Numbered from the stretch's first letter, positions 17,991 through 27,020 are shown. The stretch: DNA of 64,000 nucleotides from Pseudomonas huaxiensis (GCF_003231275.1 NZ_QKVL01000015.1:62001-126000); one strand, 5' to 3'. Notes: generated by a model not told the origin, from the letters alone. Made by a program: numbers and translations.

Positions 17991-18593
17991 TCACGCCGCC
18001 AGAGCGAGATCTTCCGGCAACGCCTGGACGCCGACGGCGGTGGCCGGGGACGAAGCCAGGGCAGCGCTGATGGCAGCGAAGGTGCTGTCGGTGGAGACGC
18101 CGTAGCTGGACAGCAGGGTGTCCAGTACGCCTTCCAGGGCGGAGGTATTGCCCTGCATCAGGCCGAAAATGGTCTGGTGGACTTCGTTTCCGGTACGGCC
18201 GGCACCCAGTACGGAATCCAGGTCCAGGCCGGCGAAGGTCACCACGTCCTGTTGCAGGGTGAAGTCGCTACCCTGACCGCCACCCAGGCCGTAGCCCAGC
18301 GACACCTCGTCCAGAGCACCCCACAGGTAGTGGTTGAAGTTGCTGCCGGACGGAACCCCAGGGGTGAAGACATAGTGCAGGCCATTGGCGGTATCGCTAC
18401 CGGCGATGAACGCGTAGTCGGAGCCGTTGGCACCATGGGTGGCGTACTCGCTGCCGTCATAGGTGCCTGTGTTGAAGCCACCCGTGTTGCTATTGCCATG
18501 ACCTGCGGTAGCGAATCCGGTGGCCCACTCCGACAGGTACTGGTCGACGGTGTAGTTGGCGAAGACGGCATCGTAAGTAACGGAAATACTCAT
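17991..18593 (-). CDS. hasA: HasA secreted hemophore
   Basis: 200-residue extracellular heme-binding protein. His32 is at the canonical heme-ligand position (TAGHGN). Tyr74 in LHYVF and His88 in HYLWG correspond to the Tyr75/His83 pair of characterised HasA proteins. There is no N-terminal signal peptide. The C-terminal LALAA is the hydrophobic tail used by the HasDEF type I exporter. The loop between the Tyr and the second His is about five residues longer than in Serratia HasA. The ribosome site AGAGGA is well placed. It lies between hasR and hasD. Confidence 0.95.
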   Translation of the reverse strand: MSISVTYDAVFANYTVDQYLSEWATGFATAGHGNSNTGGFNTGTYDGSEYATHGANGSDYAFIAGSDTANGLHYVFTPGVPSGSNFNHYLWGALDEVSLGYGLGGGQGSDFTLQQDVVTFAGLDLDSVLGAGRTGNEVHQTIFGLMQGNTSALEGVLDTLLSSYGVSTDSTFAAISAALASSPATAVGVQALPEDLALAA

Positions 18594-18680
18594 AACTGTT
18601 CCTCTGAACGTTTTGGTGGTTTGACGAAGGCTCCTGCCCTCGTTTTTGTCCTGAAGGACAAAATCGTTGATTGCAAAAAA

Positions 18681-21440
18681 TCAGAACTTGTATTCCAGCA
18701 TCCCGCTCAAGGTACGACCGCGAGCCAGGGACAGGTTGTTGACGTCACCCATCGCGACGAAATAGGCCTGGTCGGTGGCGTTTTCCAGGGCCAGCGTCAG
18801 GTTGACCTGCGGGGTCATCCAGTAGCTGGCGAACAGGTCGTAGACCTTGTATTTCGGCCATACCGCCTGATCGAGCGTGGCGTAGGTCGGGGTATCCAGA
18901 TTCGCGCCATTGCCCTTGCTGTAGCGCAAGCGGGTGCCGACATCGAGGGTGTTGTCGAGAAAGCGCATGCCCAGGGTCAGCGAACCACGGTCGGCCGGCA
19001 TGTAGGTGGCGTTGCCCATGATGTTGCCGCAGTTGATCTGGTTGCTCATGGCGTCGTTGGGGACCGCCTGATTGACCGCGAACTGACGCATCACGATGCG
19101 GTTGCCCACCTGGACCGCGCGGGTCACCGTACCGACGCGCACGGTGCTTTTCGCACCGCCCATGTAGAACTGCTGCGAACAGAAGTCGTTGGTGCCGATC
19201 ATGTGGGTGTAGGAGAGCCGGCCGTAATAGCGGCCTGCGTCGTAGTCCAGGGAATACTCGACCCCCCTGAAGCGCGTGGTCTCTTCGTTGTTCTGGTAAG
19301 CCATCCGGCCCAGACCGATGCCCGAAGCGGTTTCGTCCGGCAGGCTGACGTTGACATCGAGGAACGAGAAGTTGTCGATCCGCGTGTCGAAGTACGCCAC
19401 TTTCAGACCGAAGCGGTCGCCATCACGCAGCAGCGATTCCTTGAAGATATTGAAGCCGAGCTCCCAATCGTGAGACGTCTCCGGCTTGAGATAAGGGTTG
19501 GGATACACCATCTCGGCGCCGCCGCCGGCGTGCGGACGACCGGTCATGAACACTTCGGTGACCGCCGGCGCACGCCAGCCACGTCCCCAGCGGGTGTAGA
19601 GCTGCAACCAGTCCACTCCCGGCTTGACGGCGATGCCGAAGGTCGGCGAGAAGCGGCCCTGTTCGGTGGTTTCATCGAAGATCAGGTGTTGCTGGCTCTT
19701 GACTATCCCGCCTGCCTCATAGGGGCCTTCGGGAAACATCCAGAGCGTCATGCCACTTTCGCCACTCAGTCGATACCGGTCATAGCGCAGACCGGCGTCC
19801 AGGGTCAGCCAGTCGTCATGTTCATACTGCGCCTGAGCAAAGAGGCTAGCCGTCAACTTCTTGCCTTCCGGGGTAGCCCCCTGCACATACGGATAGGCCT
19901 GTTCGTTGACCGCCGGAACACGATCAGTCGCCGGCTTGAACTCGTCCTGGAACAGCTCGGTGCCGTAGTCCAGGGTCAGCTTGTCCGTGGCGCCAATGTA
20001 GAAACGCGAAGTGTTCTGCAGTTGCAGGCCCCAGGTGTCAGTCTGGAAGCGGTCATTGTAGGCCCCGTACCAGTTTCCGCTGCCAATGCTCGCGGTGCTG
20101 CCGGCGTTCCAGCGGTCCATGCGGGTCCGCACGAAATAGACTTTCGCCTTCACATCGATCAGATCGTTGTCAGGGCTGAAGCTGTAGTCGATCGAAGCAT
20201 TTTTCGCGTTGAGGTCGGTAGCGCCGCTTCGCTGGTAGTAGAACGAGTCACTCTCGTAATCGAACCAGGTCCAGGAGTCCTTGCTGTCCGTGTCGGTCTC
20301 GATGTAGTTGAACTGCACACGCTGGTCCTGGGGCAGATTGACCCCGACCTTGAACAGGCGCGAGCGGGTCACGCTGCCCATGTCGCCGACTTCGCTTTCC
20401 ACCCAGTCGTTCCAGGCCTTCGGCCAGACTTCACGGGCGCGAATCTGGGTGCCCAGGTTGTCCTTGTCATTGGTACCGGCACGATAATCACCGAAGTGCC
20501 GCTCGCTGACACCCAGCAACAGGTCGCCCACTTCGTTGCCGAAGGCGAACAGCGCGCTGCCGTTGAAGTAGGTGCCGTTACCCAGCTCGCCGATGCCGTG
20601 ACCAGCGCGGATGCGGCCGCCGTATTCCTTGTCGGGCCCCAGGAATTCGCTGGCCTGCACGGTGTTGAAGCTGGCGATACCACCCAGCACCCCTGCCCCG
20701 CCCATGCCTGACTGTGAGCCCTTTTCGATCTCCACCGAACTGATGAACTCGGGGTCCACCACCATGATGCCGTTACGCTGCTGGTGACCATTGACGTTGA
20801 AGTTCTGGCGCATGCCATCGATGTTCATGTTCACCCGGCCATAGTCCTGCACGCCACGGATGTTCACCGACAGGCCCGGATCGCGCTGGTTGACTGCGGT
20901 GTACACACCGGCGGTTTCTTCCAGCATGTCGGCGGCGTGACGTGGCGGGCGCTTGTCGATCTGGTCGCGGGTGATCACGCTGACCGAACGCGGCGCGGTG
21001 TAGACCCAGTCGCCATCGCCTTGGGAGCGGATGCTGGTGGTGTTCAGTTCCAGGCTTTTGCCATCGCCGCTCAAGCGTTCCAGACCAACCCGGTCATTGC
21101 CGCTGAAGCGGTAGCGCACCGGGTTGTCCTGCAGCAGGATTGCCAAGCCGTCCTCGGCGCTGTGCTCACCACTCAGACCAGCGCTGCGCAGCCCGGCCAG
21201 CTTGCGGCTGTCGAAGAACACCTGAACCTTGGCCTGCTCGGCGAAGGCGATGACGGCGCTGTCCAGAGACTGGGCCGGGATATCGAAACGGATCAGGGCG
21301 GTGCGCAGGGAAGCGCCGGTGTTCTGCTCTGCCGCATGCACCGAGGCGATCCCCATCGGCAAGGTACACGCACCCAGCATCAGGCTGCTGGCCAGGGCAA
21401 CCCGGTTGAACCGGGTACGTCGTTGTTGTGGAGTGGTCAC
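18681..21440 (-). CDS. hasR: HasR TonB-dependent heme/hemophore receptor
   Basis: 919-residue outer-membrane receptor. A signal sequence ends near HAAEQ. A STN signalling domain (~50-105, FDIPAQSLDSAVIAFAEQ) talks to the HasS/HasI pair. The plug domain carries RSVSVITRDQIDKRPP and NIRGV, and a long beta barrel ends in YKF. The heme-receptor region has an FMTGRPHAGG loop followed by YPNPYLKPE, equivalent to the FRAP/NPNL box and its heme-ligand His. The start is GTG at 21440. A Fur-box-like site lies 30-48 bp upstream. Confidence 0.94.
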   Translation of the reverse strand: MTTPQQRRTRFNRVALASSLMLGACTLPMGIASVHAAEQNTGASLRTALIRFDIPAQSLDSAVIAFAEQAKVQVFFDSRKLAGLRSAGLSGEHSAEDGLAILLQDNPVRYRFSGNDRVGLERLSGDGKSLELNTTSIRSQGDGDWVYTAPRSVSVITRDQIDKRPPRHAADMLEETAGVYTAVNQRDPGLSVNIRGVQDYGRVNMNIDGMRQNFNVNGHQQRNGIMVVDPEFISSVEIEKGSQSGMGGAGVLGGIASFNTVQASEFLGPDKEYGGRIRAGHGIGELGNGTYFNGSALFAFGNEVGDLLLGVSERHFGDYRAGTNDKDNLGTQIRAREVWPKAWNDWVESEVGDMGSVTRSRLFKVGVNLPQDQRVQFNYIETDTDSKDSWTWFDYESDSFYYQRSGATDLNAKNASIDYSFSPDNDLIDVKAKVYFVRTRMDRWNAGSTASIGSGNWYGAYNDRFQTDTWGLQLQNTSRFYIGATDKLTLDYGTELFQDEFKPATDRVPAVNEQAYPYVQGATPEGKKLTASLFAQAQYEHDDWLTLDAGLRYDRYRLSGESGMTLWMFPEGPYEAGGIVKSQQHLIFDETTEQGRFSPTFGIAVKPGVDWLQLYTRWGRGWRAPAVTEVFMTGRPHAGGGAEMVYPNPYLKPETSHDWELGFNIFKESLLRDGDRFGLKVAYFDTRIDNFSFLDVNVSLPDETASGIGLGRMAYQNNEETTRFRGVEYSLDYDAGRYYGRLSYTHMIGTNDFCSQQFYMGGAKSTVRVGTVTRAVQVGNRIVMRQFAVNQAVPNDAMSNQINCGNIMGNATYMPADRGSLTLGMRFLDNTLDVGTRLRYSKGNGANLDTPTYATLDQAVWPKYKVYDLFASYWMTPQVNLTLALENATDQAYFVAMGDVNNLSLARGRTLSGMLEYKF

Positions 21441-21469
21441 GTGTGCTGCTCGCTGTGTTGGCGTTTTCT

Positions 21470-21488
21470 AGTAATGAAAATCAATCTC
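21470..21488. promoter_or_regulatory. Fur-box-like site upstream of hasR
   Basis: The 19-mer contains TAATGAAAATCAATCTC and matches 14 of 19 positions of the Fur consensus GATAATGATAATCATTATC. It lies directly in front of the hasR start in the 190-bp hasS-hasR gap, so iron repression of hasRADEF is likely. Confidence 0.65.
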
Positions 21489-21630
21489 AACAATCAGACG
21501 AGTGGGGGCGGAAAAGTCAGTAAATAAATTTTCGGGGATGTGAGAAAAGGTTCGGGAGGGGCTTCCCGGCGCTCCCACGAGGGTGCATGCAGTTGCCCCC
21601 AACTGGAATTGAACCGGGCCTCAAAAATGT

Positions 21631-22707
21631 TCAGTAGATCAAGGTAAGACCAGGCAGATCCACGCGCTTGACCTTCAGTTCATCGGTAAGCATCACCAGT
21701 GACTGATCGAGGTTGTCGAGACGGAACATGCCGCTCACCTCACGCCGAGCCAGCGACGAATCGCCGATCAGCACATGGCCACCGCGATAGCGGTTGATTT
21801 GCGCCACCACATCGGCCAGCGGTTCGCGCTCGAACAACAGCAGGCCGCGCTGCCAGGCGCTGGCCCGCAACGGGTCCTGCTCCGGCCAAGGGCGGATGCC
21901 CTGGGCATGGTCGTAGCGCAGGCTCTGGCCTTCTGTGAGCACCTGCTCCGCGATGCCTTTGAGTGGTCGCTCACCCAGGCTGACCCGGGTGCTGTGTTCG
22001 AGCATGCCGACCCAGCCGCCCTGTCCTTCGCCACCCACCACGAAACGCGTGCCCAGCGCCCGGGTGCTGGCACCGGCGTACTCGACCACGAATGGCCGTT
22101 TTTCCCGCTCACTGATCGGCGCCGCGTCGAACACCGCATCGCCCGCCAGCAGCTTCACCCGCCGCTCGCTGTCGCTGTAGGCCAGGCTGATAGCGCTGCC
22201 GCTGTCGAGATCGACCTTGCTGCCGTCGGGCAAGGTCACCTTGCGCACCTCGCCGACACCTGCCACGTAGTCGGCGCTCATGTGCAGGACCAGTTCCGGC
22301 CCACGATCGACGGCGAACACCGCCAGCAACAGCACCGCCGCGCTGTTGGCGACCCAGCGCAGACGCGAGCGACGCCGGCGCCCGCTGACCGGCCGCACCA
22401 CGGCCGCAGCCGCTCGCGGCGCGCTGCTGGCAGGCCCGTCCAATGACCCCAACCGCCCCAGGTCGGCCCAGGTGCTGCGGGCAAACTCCAGCGCACGGGC
22501 ATGGCGCGGATCGCTGTCGCGCCACTCGGCCAACGCCTGCATCTGTTCGGGGCTCAGGCATCCGGCATCCAGCAACACCGCCCACTCGGCGGCCTGCTCG
22601 CGAATTGCTTGCTCTGGCGGGATCTGGCTGGTCACACGGTTCTCTCGAATTCTGGTTATGTAAGGGCTGACGTCTGAAGGCGCATTTCCCAGTAAACCGT
22701 TCGTCAT
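21631..22707 (-). CDS. hasS: FecR-family anti-sigma factor HasS
   Basis: 358-residue cytoplasmic-membrane regulator. The N-terminal FecR_N (DUF4880) domain (AAEWAVLLDAGCLSPEQMQALAEW) is followed by a single TM helix (~120-140) and a periplasmic FecR domain (VRKVTLPDGSKVDLDSGSAI). It receives the HasR signal and controls HasI. The ATG at 22707 overlaps the sigma-factor stop (ATGA) and has AGGAG five bases upstream; a GTG at 22635 (MTSQIPPEQ) gives the more usual family start and is the alternative. Confidence 0.9.
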   Translation of the reverse strand: MTNGLLGNAPSDVSPYITRIRENRVTSQIPPEQAIREQAAEWAVLLDAGCLSPEQMQALAEWRDSDPRHARALEFARSTWADLGRLGSLDGPASSAPRAAAAVVRPVSGRRRRSRLRWVANSAAVLLLAVFAVDRGPELVLHMSADYVAGVGEVRKVTLPDGSKVDLDSGSAISLAYSDSERRVKLLAGDAVFDAAPISEREKRPFVVEYAGASTRALGTRFVVGGEGQGGWVGMLEHSTRVSLGERPLKGIAEQVLTEGQSLRYDHAQGIRPWPEQDPLRASAWQRGLLLFEREPLADVVAQINRYRGGHVLIGDSSLARREVSGMFRLDNLDQSLVMLTDELKVKRVDLPGLTLIY

Positions 22708-23207
22708 CTGGGCTCCTGCAAACACTGCATCACATAGGCCAGCGCCTTGGAAAGGTGCTTCTGAACCGAGCTGTCGGAAATATCCAGGCGTTGGGCAACC
22801 TCGGCGTGGGTCAGGCCCTCCAGGCGATTGAGACGGAAGATTTCGCGGGTTCGCGGTGGCAACTCGTTCATGGCGGCACGCAACCGGCGCATGTGTTGCT
22901 CGGCAGCAGCGGTGTCCTCGAGGCCAGGACTGTCTTCGACGATGCCTTCGAAGGCTTCGTGAGGCACCAGGTCAGTCTTGCGCCGCTGCTGCTGGCGCAG
23001 ATGGTCGATCATCAGATTGTGCGCCGTGCGGTAGAGATAGGCCGGCGTGTTGTCGATGCGTTCAGTGCCCTGCTGTTCGGCCAGGCGCAGGAAGCTTTCC
23101 TGCACCAGGTCGGCGGCCAGTTGCGGGTCGCGCACCTTGCGCGTGAGCAGGCCTTGCAGGGTTTTCGCGTGCTTGAGGAACAGGCGCTTGAGGTCGGACT
23201 CCGCCAC
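22704..23207 (-). CDS. hasI: ECF sigma factor HasI (FecI type)
   Basis: 167-residue iron-starvation sigma factor with region 2 (DPQLAADLVQESFLRL, AYLYRTAHNLMIDHLR) and region 4 (ELPPRTREIFRLNRLEGLTHAEVAQRLDISDSSVQKHL). It directs RNA polymerase to the hasR promoter when HasR binds heme-HasA. The start is GTG at 23207 with GGAG five bases upstream. It overlaps hasS by 4 bp. A Fur-box-like site lies 44-62 bp upstream. Confidence 0.93.
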   Translation of the reverse strand: MAESDLKRLFLKHAKTLQGLLTRKVRDPQLAADLVQESFLRLAEQQGTERIDNTPAYLYRTAHNLMIDHLRQQQRRKTDLVPHEAFEGIVEDSPGLEDTAAAEQHMRRLRAAMNELPPRTREIFRLNRLEGLTHAEVAQRLDISDSSVQKHLSKALAYVMQCLQEPR

Positions 23208-23250
23208 GCGAACTCCAGAAGGCTATCGGAATGGAGGCGCCATGCTACTC

Positions 23251-23269
23251 GCTAGTGAGAATCACTTGC
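23251..23269. promoter_or_regulatory. Fur-box-like site upstream of hasI
   Basis: GCTAGTGAGAATCACTTGC matches 13 of 19 positions of the Fur consensus, including GAATCA in the centre. It lies in the 83-bp gap between radA and hasI. Confidence 0.6.
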
Positions 23270-23290
23270 AAGAAGCCCCGAGCCTGCACC

Positions 23291-24661
23291 TCACTCCTCG
23301 AACAATGCGTCCAGTGCCTGTTCCAGACGGGTCACCGCCACCACTTGCAAGCCCGGCGGAGCTTCTTTCGGCGCGTTGCCCTTGGGCACGATGGCGCGCT
23401 TGAAACCGTGCTTGGCCGCTTCTTTCAGGCGCTCCTGGCCGCTCGGCACCGGGCGCACTTCACCGGACAAGCCGATCTCGCCGAACACCAGCAAACCATG
23501 GGACAACGGTTTGTTGCGCAGGCTCGACATCACCGCGGCCATCAGCGCCAGGTCCGACGCGGTTTCCAGCACTTTCACGCCGCCAACGACGTTGAGGAAC
23601 ACGTCCTGGTCGTGGGTCGGGATGCCGCCATGGCGGTGCAGCACCGCCAGCAGCATGGCCAGGCGGTTCTGATCGAGACCGAGGGTGACCCGCCGCGGAT
23701 TCGCCAGGTGGCTGTCGTCCACCAGCGCCTGAACTTCCACCAGCATCGGCCGCGTACCTTCCCACGTAGCCATGACTACGCTGCCCGGCACTTCTTCCTG
23801 GGCCCGGGTCAGAAAGATCGCCGAGGGATTGGACACTTCCTTCAGGCCTCGATCGGTCATGCCGAACACGCCCAGTTCGTTGATCGCGCCGAAGCGGTTC
23901 TTCACCGCCCGCAGCAGGCGCAGACGGCCGTCGGACTCGCCTTCGAAATACAGCACGGTGTCGACCATGTGCTCCAGCACCCGCGGCCCGGCCAGCGCAC
24001 CTTCCTTGGTCACGTGACCGACAAGGAAGATCGCCGTGCCACTCTGCTTGGCGTAGCGCACCAGCAGCGCGGCGCTTTCGCGAACCTGGGCGACGCCGCC
24101 GGGAGCCGATTGCAGTTGCTCGGTGAAAATGGTCTGGATCGAGTCGATCACCATCACCTTGGGTTTCTCGACCCGGGCGGTGGCGATGATGGTTTCGATG
24201 CAGGTTTCGGTCATGACCCGCAGTTTGTCTTCCGGTAGCCCCAGGCGGCGGGCGCGCATGGCCACCTGCTGCTGGGATTCCTCGCCGGTGACGTACAGCG
24301 CCGGCATGCGCGTGGCGATATTGCAGAGGGTCTGCAAAAGGATCGTGGATTTGCCGATACCGGGGTCGCCGCCAATCAGCACCACCGAGCCGTCCACCAG
24401 GCCGCCACCGAGCACGCGGTCCAGCTCGGCGCTGGCGGTGGAGAAGCGCGGGATTTCCTCGACCGAGACTTCGGCCAGGGTCTTGATCTTCGCCTGCTCG
24501 CCGGCCCAGCCGCTGCGTCCGCTGGGGGCCGCGGCGCCGCCGCTTTCGATCATGGTTTCGGTCAGGGTATTCCAGGCACCGCACTCGCCGCACTGGCCAG
24601 CCCATTTCGGGAATGTCGCGCCGCACTCGGTGCAGCCGTACAACCGCTTGGCTTTGGCCAT
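23291..24661 (-). CDS. radA: DNA repair protein RadA (Sms)
   Basis: 456-residue branch-migration helicase acting in recombination. The N-terminal C4 zinc finger is CTECG...CGECG. A RecA-like core has Walker A GGDPGIGKST and the RadA-specific KNRFG motif. The C-terminal Lon-protease-like domain includes GEIGLSGEVRPV. The ATG at 24661 starts MAKAKRLYGC, directly before the zinc finger, so the longer frame was rejected. In PAO1 radA (PA4609) directly follows mapZ; here about 14 kb separates them. Confidence 0.96.
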   Translation of the reverse strand: MAKAKRLYGCTECGATFPKWAGQCGECGAWNTLTETMIESGGAAAPSGRSGWAGEQAKIKTLAEVSVEEIPRFSTASAELDRVLGGGLVDGSVVLIGGDPGIGKSTILLQTLCNIATRMPALYVTGEESQQQVAMRARRLGLPEDKLRVMTETCIETIIATARVEKPKVMVIDSIQTIFTEQLQSAPGGVAQVRESAALLVRYAKQSGTAIFLVGHVTKEGALAGPRVLEHMVDTVLYFEGESDGRLRLLRAVKNRFGAINELGVFGMTDRGLKEVSNPSAIFLTRAQEEVPGSVVMATWEGTRPMLVEVQALVDDSHLANPRRVTLGLDQNRLAMLLAVLHRHGGIPTHDQDVFLNVVGGVKVLETASDLALMAAVMSSLRNKPLSHGLLVFGEIGLSGEVRPVPSGQERLKEAAKHGFKRAIVPKGNAPKEAPPGLQVVAVTRLEQALDALFEE

Positions 24662-24829
24662 GGGGCAATCTCCGGGAAAAAGTCGCCATGATAGCCGCCG
24701 CACCGGCAAAGGTGCCAACGCGACCAAACCATTGGCTATGAGCGAGGTCATTTGCAAGCGGCGCAGCGCATGAAGCGGAAGGCTGATTTACACTGCGTTC
24801 ACCCCTTCAATTGTTACAAGGAATAAACC

Positions 24830-25243
24830 ATGGGCATGATCAATGAATTCAAGGCCTTCGCGGTCAAGGGCAATGTCGTGGACATGGCGGTCGGTATCAT
24901 CATCGGCGCAGCCTTCGGCAAAATTGTTTCGTCTTTCGTAGGCGACGTGGTGATGCCACCGATCGGCCTGCTGATCGGCGGCGTCGATTTCAGTGACCTG
25001 GCGGTAACCCTGAAGGCAGCGGAAGGCGACATTCCGGCGGTGGTCCTGGCCTACGGCAAGTTCATCCAGACCATCATCGACTTCGTGATTGTGGCGTTTG
25101 CCATCTTCATGGGCGTCAAGGTCATCAACCGCCTCAAGCGCGAAGAAGCCGTGGCGCCAAGCGCTCCACCCGCACCAACGCCGCAGGAAACCCTGCTGAC
25201 CGAGATTCGCGATCTGCTCAAGGCACAGAACGACAAGCCTTGA
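24830..25243 (+). CDS. mscL: Large-conductance mechanosensitive channel MscL
   Basis: 137-residue inner-membrane channel opened by membrane tension during hypo-osmotic shock. The amphipathic N-terminal helix (INEFKAFAVKGNVVDMAVG), TM1 with GIIIGAAFGKIV, TM2 (IDFVIVAFAIFMGVKVIN) and the C-terminal helical bundle (LLTEIRDLL) are all present. AGGA lies seven bases upstream of the ATG. Neighbour of fpr as in PAO1 (PA4614-PA4615). Confidence 0.97.
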   Translation: MGMINEFKAFAVKGNVVDMAVGIIIGAAFGKIVSSFVGDVVMPPIGLLIGGVDFSDLAVTLKAAEGDIPAVVLAYGKFIQTIIDFVIVAFAIFMGVKVINRLKREEAVAPSAPPAPTPQETLLTEIRDLLKAQNDKP

Positions 25244-25258
25244 ACCCAAACATAAAAA

Positions 25259-25286
25259 ACGGCGCCCCAAGGCGCCGTCCTTTTTT
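25259..25286. terminator. Terminator between mscL and fpr
   Basis: ACGGCGCC (25259-25266) pairs with GGCGCCGT (25271-25278), with A run before and T run after. It serves both convergent genes. Confidence 0.93.
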
Positions 25287-25304
25287 ATTGTCTGGCCTGA
25301 TCAC

Positions 25305-26081
25305 TCACCAATAGGTTTCAACCGCCACCTGCCCTGGCCGCCGGCTCAGGCTCAGGTTCATCCCGCGGGCTTTAAGCACCTGCCGGGTGTCATCGATCAT
25401 CTGCGGGTTGCCGCACAGCATCACCCGCGAATGCTCCGGGGTCAGCTCCAGGCCGGCGGCGCGCTCCAGCTCGCCGTTTTCGATCAGCGTGGTGATGCGC
25501 CCGTTAAGCGCCCCCGGGTGCTGTTCGCGCGTCACCACCGGAATGAACTGCAACTTGCCGGCGTACTCGGCCAGGTACTCGCGCTGTTCCAGGCCAGCGA
25601 TCAATGACTGATAGGCCAACTCGCAGGATTCGCGAACCGAATACACCAGCTTGATGCTGTCAAAGCGCTCCCAGGCCTCGAAGTCCTGCAGGATCGACAG
25701 GAACGGAGCGACCCCGGTGCCAGTGGCCAGCAGCCACAGATCACGCCCGTCGACGAAGCGATCAAGGGTGAGGTAACCGAACGCCTGGCGGTCGATCAGC
25801 AGCTCATCGCCTTCGCGCAGACGGCTCAGTTCACTGGTGAACTCACCGCCAGGGACCACGATGGAATAGAAGTCCAGGTGTTCGTCGAAGGGCGACGAGA
25901 CCATGGAGTAAGCGCGCCATACCACACTGCCGTCGGCCTTGGTTACGCCAAGGCGGGCAAACTGCCCGGCGCGGAAACGGAAACCGCTGTCGCGCGTGGT
26001 GCGCAAGCTGAACAGGCTGGGGGTCAGCGGCTGGACGTCGAGCAGGGTCTGGCGGGTGTATTTCTCCGCGCTGGCAGTCAT
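25305..26081 (-). CDS. fpr: Ferredoxin-NADP+ reductase
   Basis: 258-residue FAD enzyme moving electrons between NADPH and ferredoxin/flavodoxin. The FAD-binding motif RAYSMVSSP, the NADP-binding segment ATGTGVAPFLS, a VMLCGNPQM segment and the C-terminal VETYW typical of proteobacterial Fpr are all seen. Length is that of the subclass I bacterial enzymes. In other pseudomonads fpr is induced by oxidative stress through FinR, which is not in this window. The 234 bp upstream to the LuxR gene hold a promoter region with no gene. Confidence 0.94.
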   Translation of the reverse strand: MTASAEKYTRQTLLDVQPLTPSLFSLRTTRDSGFRFRAGQFARLGVTKADGSVVWRAYSMVSSPFDEHLDFYSIVVPGGEFTSELSRLREGDELLIDRQAFGYLTLDRFVDGRDLWLLATGTGVAPFLSILQDFEAWERFDSIKLVYSVRESCELAYQSLIAGLEQREYLAEYAGKLQFIPVVTREQHPGALNGRITTLIENGELERAAGLELTPEHSRVMLCGNPQMIDDTRQVLKARGMNLSLSRRPGQVAVETYW

Positions 26082-26315
26082 GGTTGGCTCCGGAAATCAG
26101 GTATGCCCAGTTTCGCGCAAAGCCGCACGAATAAACACCGCCGGTTTGTGATGACTTATCGGAGGCAAACCAAACATTTTGTTAATCCAAATAGCCTTTT
26201 GAAGCCATGACACAGATCAACTTATAGCGAAAAAAACCAATTGGCTTGTAGGACAATTCCTATACTCAGCGTGCACTGATGACTAGTTGGATCCATCTCA
26301 AGGAGTGCCACCGAA

Positions 26316-27020
26316 ATGCCGCATTGGAAGCAGGATCAACTTGAGCAGTTAATCAGGGAGCAAAATCCCGGCCAGTTGTTCAAGCAAGCCCTCTCGCTGG
26401 CGCAGCAACTCGATATGGAATACCTGAGCCTGGTGGTACAGAGCCAGGCTAGCGGCCTCACACCACAGACCCTCATCCTCAATAACTACACGACGCAGTG
26501 GAACGACCACTACCGGGATTGCAACTACCTGATCCAGGACCCGACCTTCACCCATTGCCGCCATTCTTTGATCCCGCTGCTCTGGGAAGACGAGGTGTTT
26601 CAAGAATCCCCGCAACTGCGCATGGACGCCAAGGCTCACGGTCTGGTCTACGGCTGGAGCCAGGCGGCCCACGATATGCGTGGCAACAACAGCGTACTGA
26701 GCCTGGTACGCAGCCGCGAGGTCGTCAGCGTCGCCGAGTTCTATGACAAGACCGGCCAGGCACTGTGGCTGTGCAACGTTATGCACACGCTAATGCTGGA
26801 GCAGATCAACCCGCTCAAACCCAACGGGTTCGGCTTGTCCGACCGGGAGCGGGAAGTGCTGAAATGGTCAGCCGCCGGCAAGACCGCCTCAGACATCGCC
26901 TGCATCCTCACCCTCTCGCAGAGCACCGTGAACTTCCACATCCGCAGCGTCATCACCAAAATGAACGCCAACAACAAGGCCGGCGCCGTGGCCCTCGCCG
27001 CGCTGCATGGTCTGCTCTGA
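26316..27020 (+). CDS. Orphan LuxR-type quorum-sensing receptor
   Basis: 234-residue regulator: N-terminal autoinducer-binding domain (~20-160) and C-terminal LuxR HTH (LSDREREVLKWSAAGKTASDIACILTLSQSTVNFH). Counting from Met1, Trp57, Tyr61, Asp70, Pro71 and Trp85 fall exactly at the TraR-numbered acyl-homoserine-lactone contacts, and a Gly follows in the G113 region. The pocket therefore looks competent for AHLs, unlike plant-responsive solos where Trp57/Tyr61 are changed. No luxI synthase gene is within the window. AGGAG lies ten bases upstream of the ATG, and a -10-like TATACT is at 26261-26266. Confidence 0.88.
   Translation: MPHWKQDQLEQLIREQNPGQLFKQALSLAQQLDMEYLSLVVQSQASGLTPQTLILNNYTTQWNDHYRDCNYLIQDPTFTHCRHSLIPLLWEDEVFQESPQLRMDAKAHGLVYGWSQAAHDMRGNNSVLSLVRSREVVSVAEFYDKTGQALWLCNVMHTLMLEQINPLKPNGFGLSDREREVLKWSAAGKTASDIACILTLSQSTVNFHIRSVITKMNANNKAGAVALAALHGLL

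Noticed and set aside
17982..20711. 909-codon open frame opposite hasA/hasR
   Set aside because: Runs antisense through two well-identified genes and their gap; no domain.
21541..21610. Terminator after hasS
   Set aside because: Only short imperfect stems and no T run in the leftward direction; hasS and hasR may be partly co-transcribed.
26221..26270. lux-box before the LuxR gene
   Set aside because: The dyads around CCAATTGG and the TATACT region do not resemble the ~20-bp lux/tra/las box.
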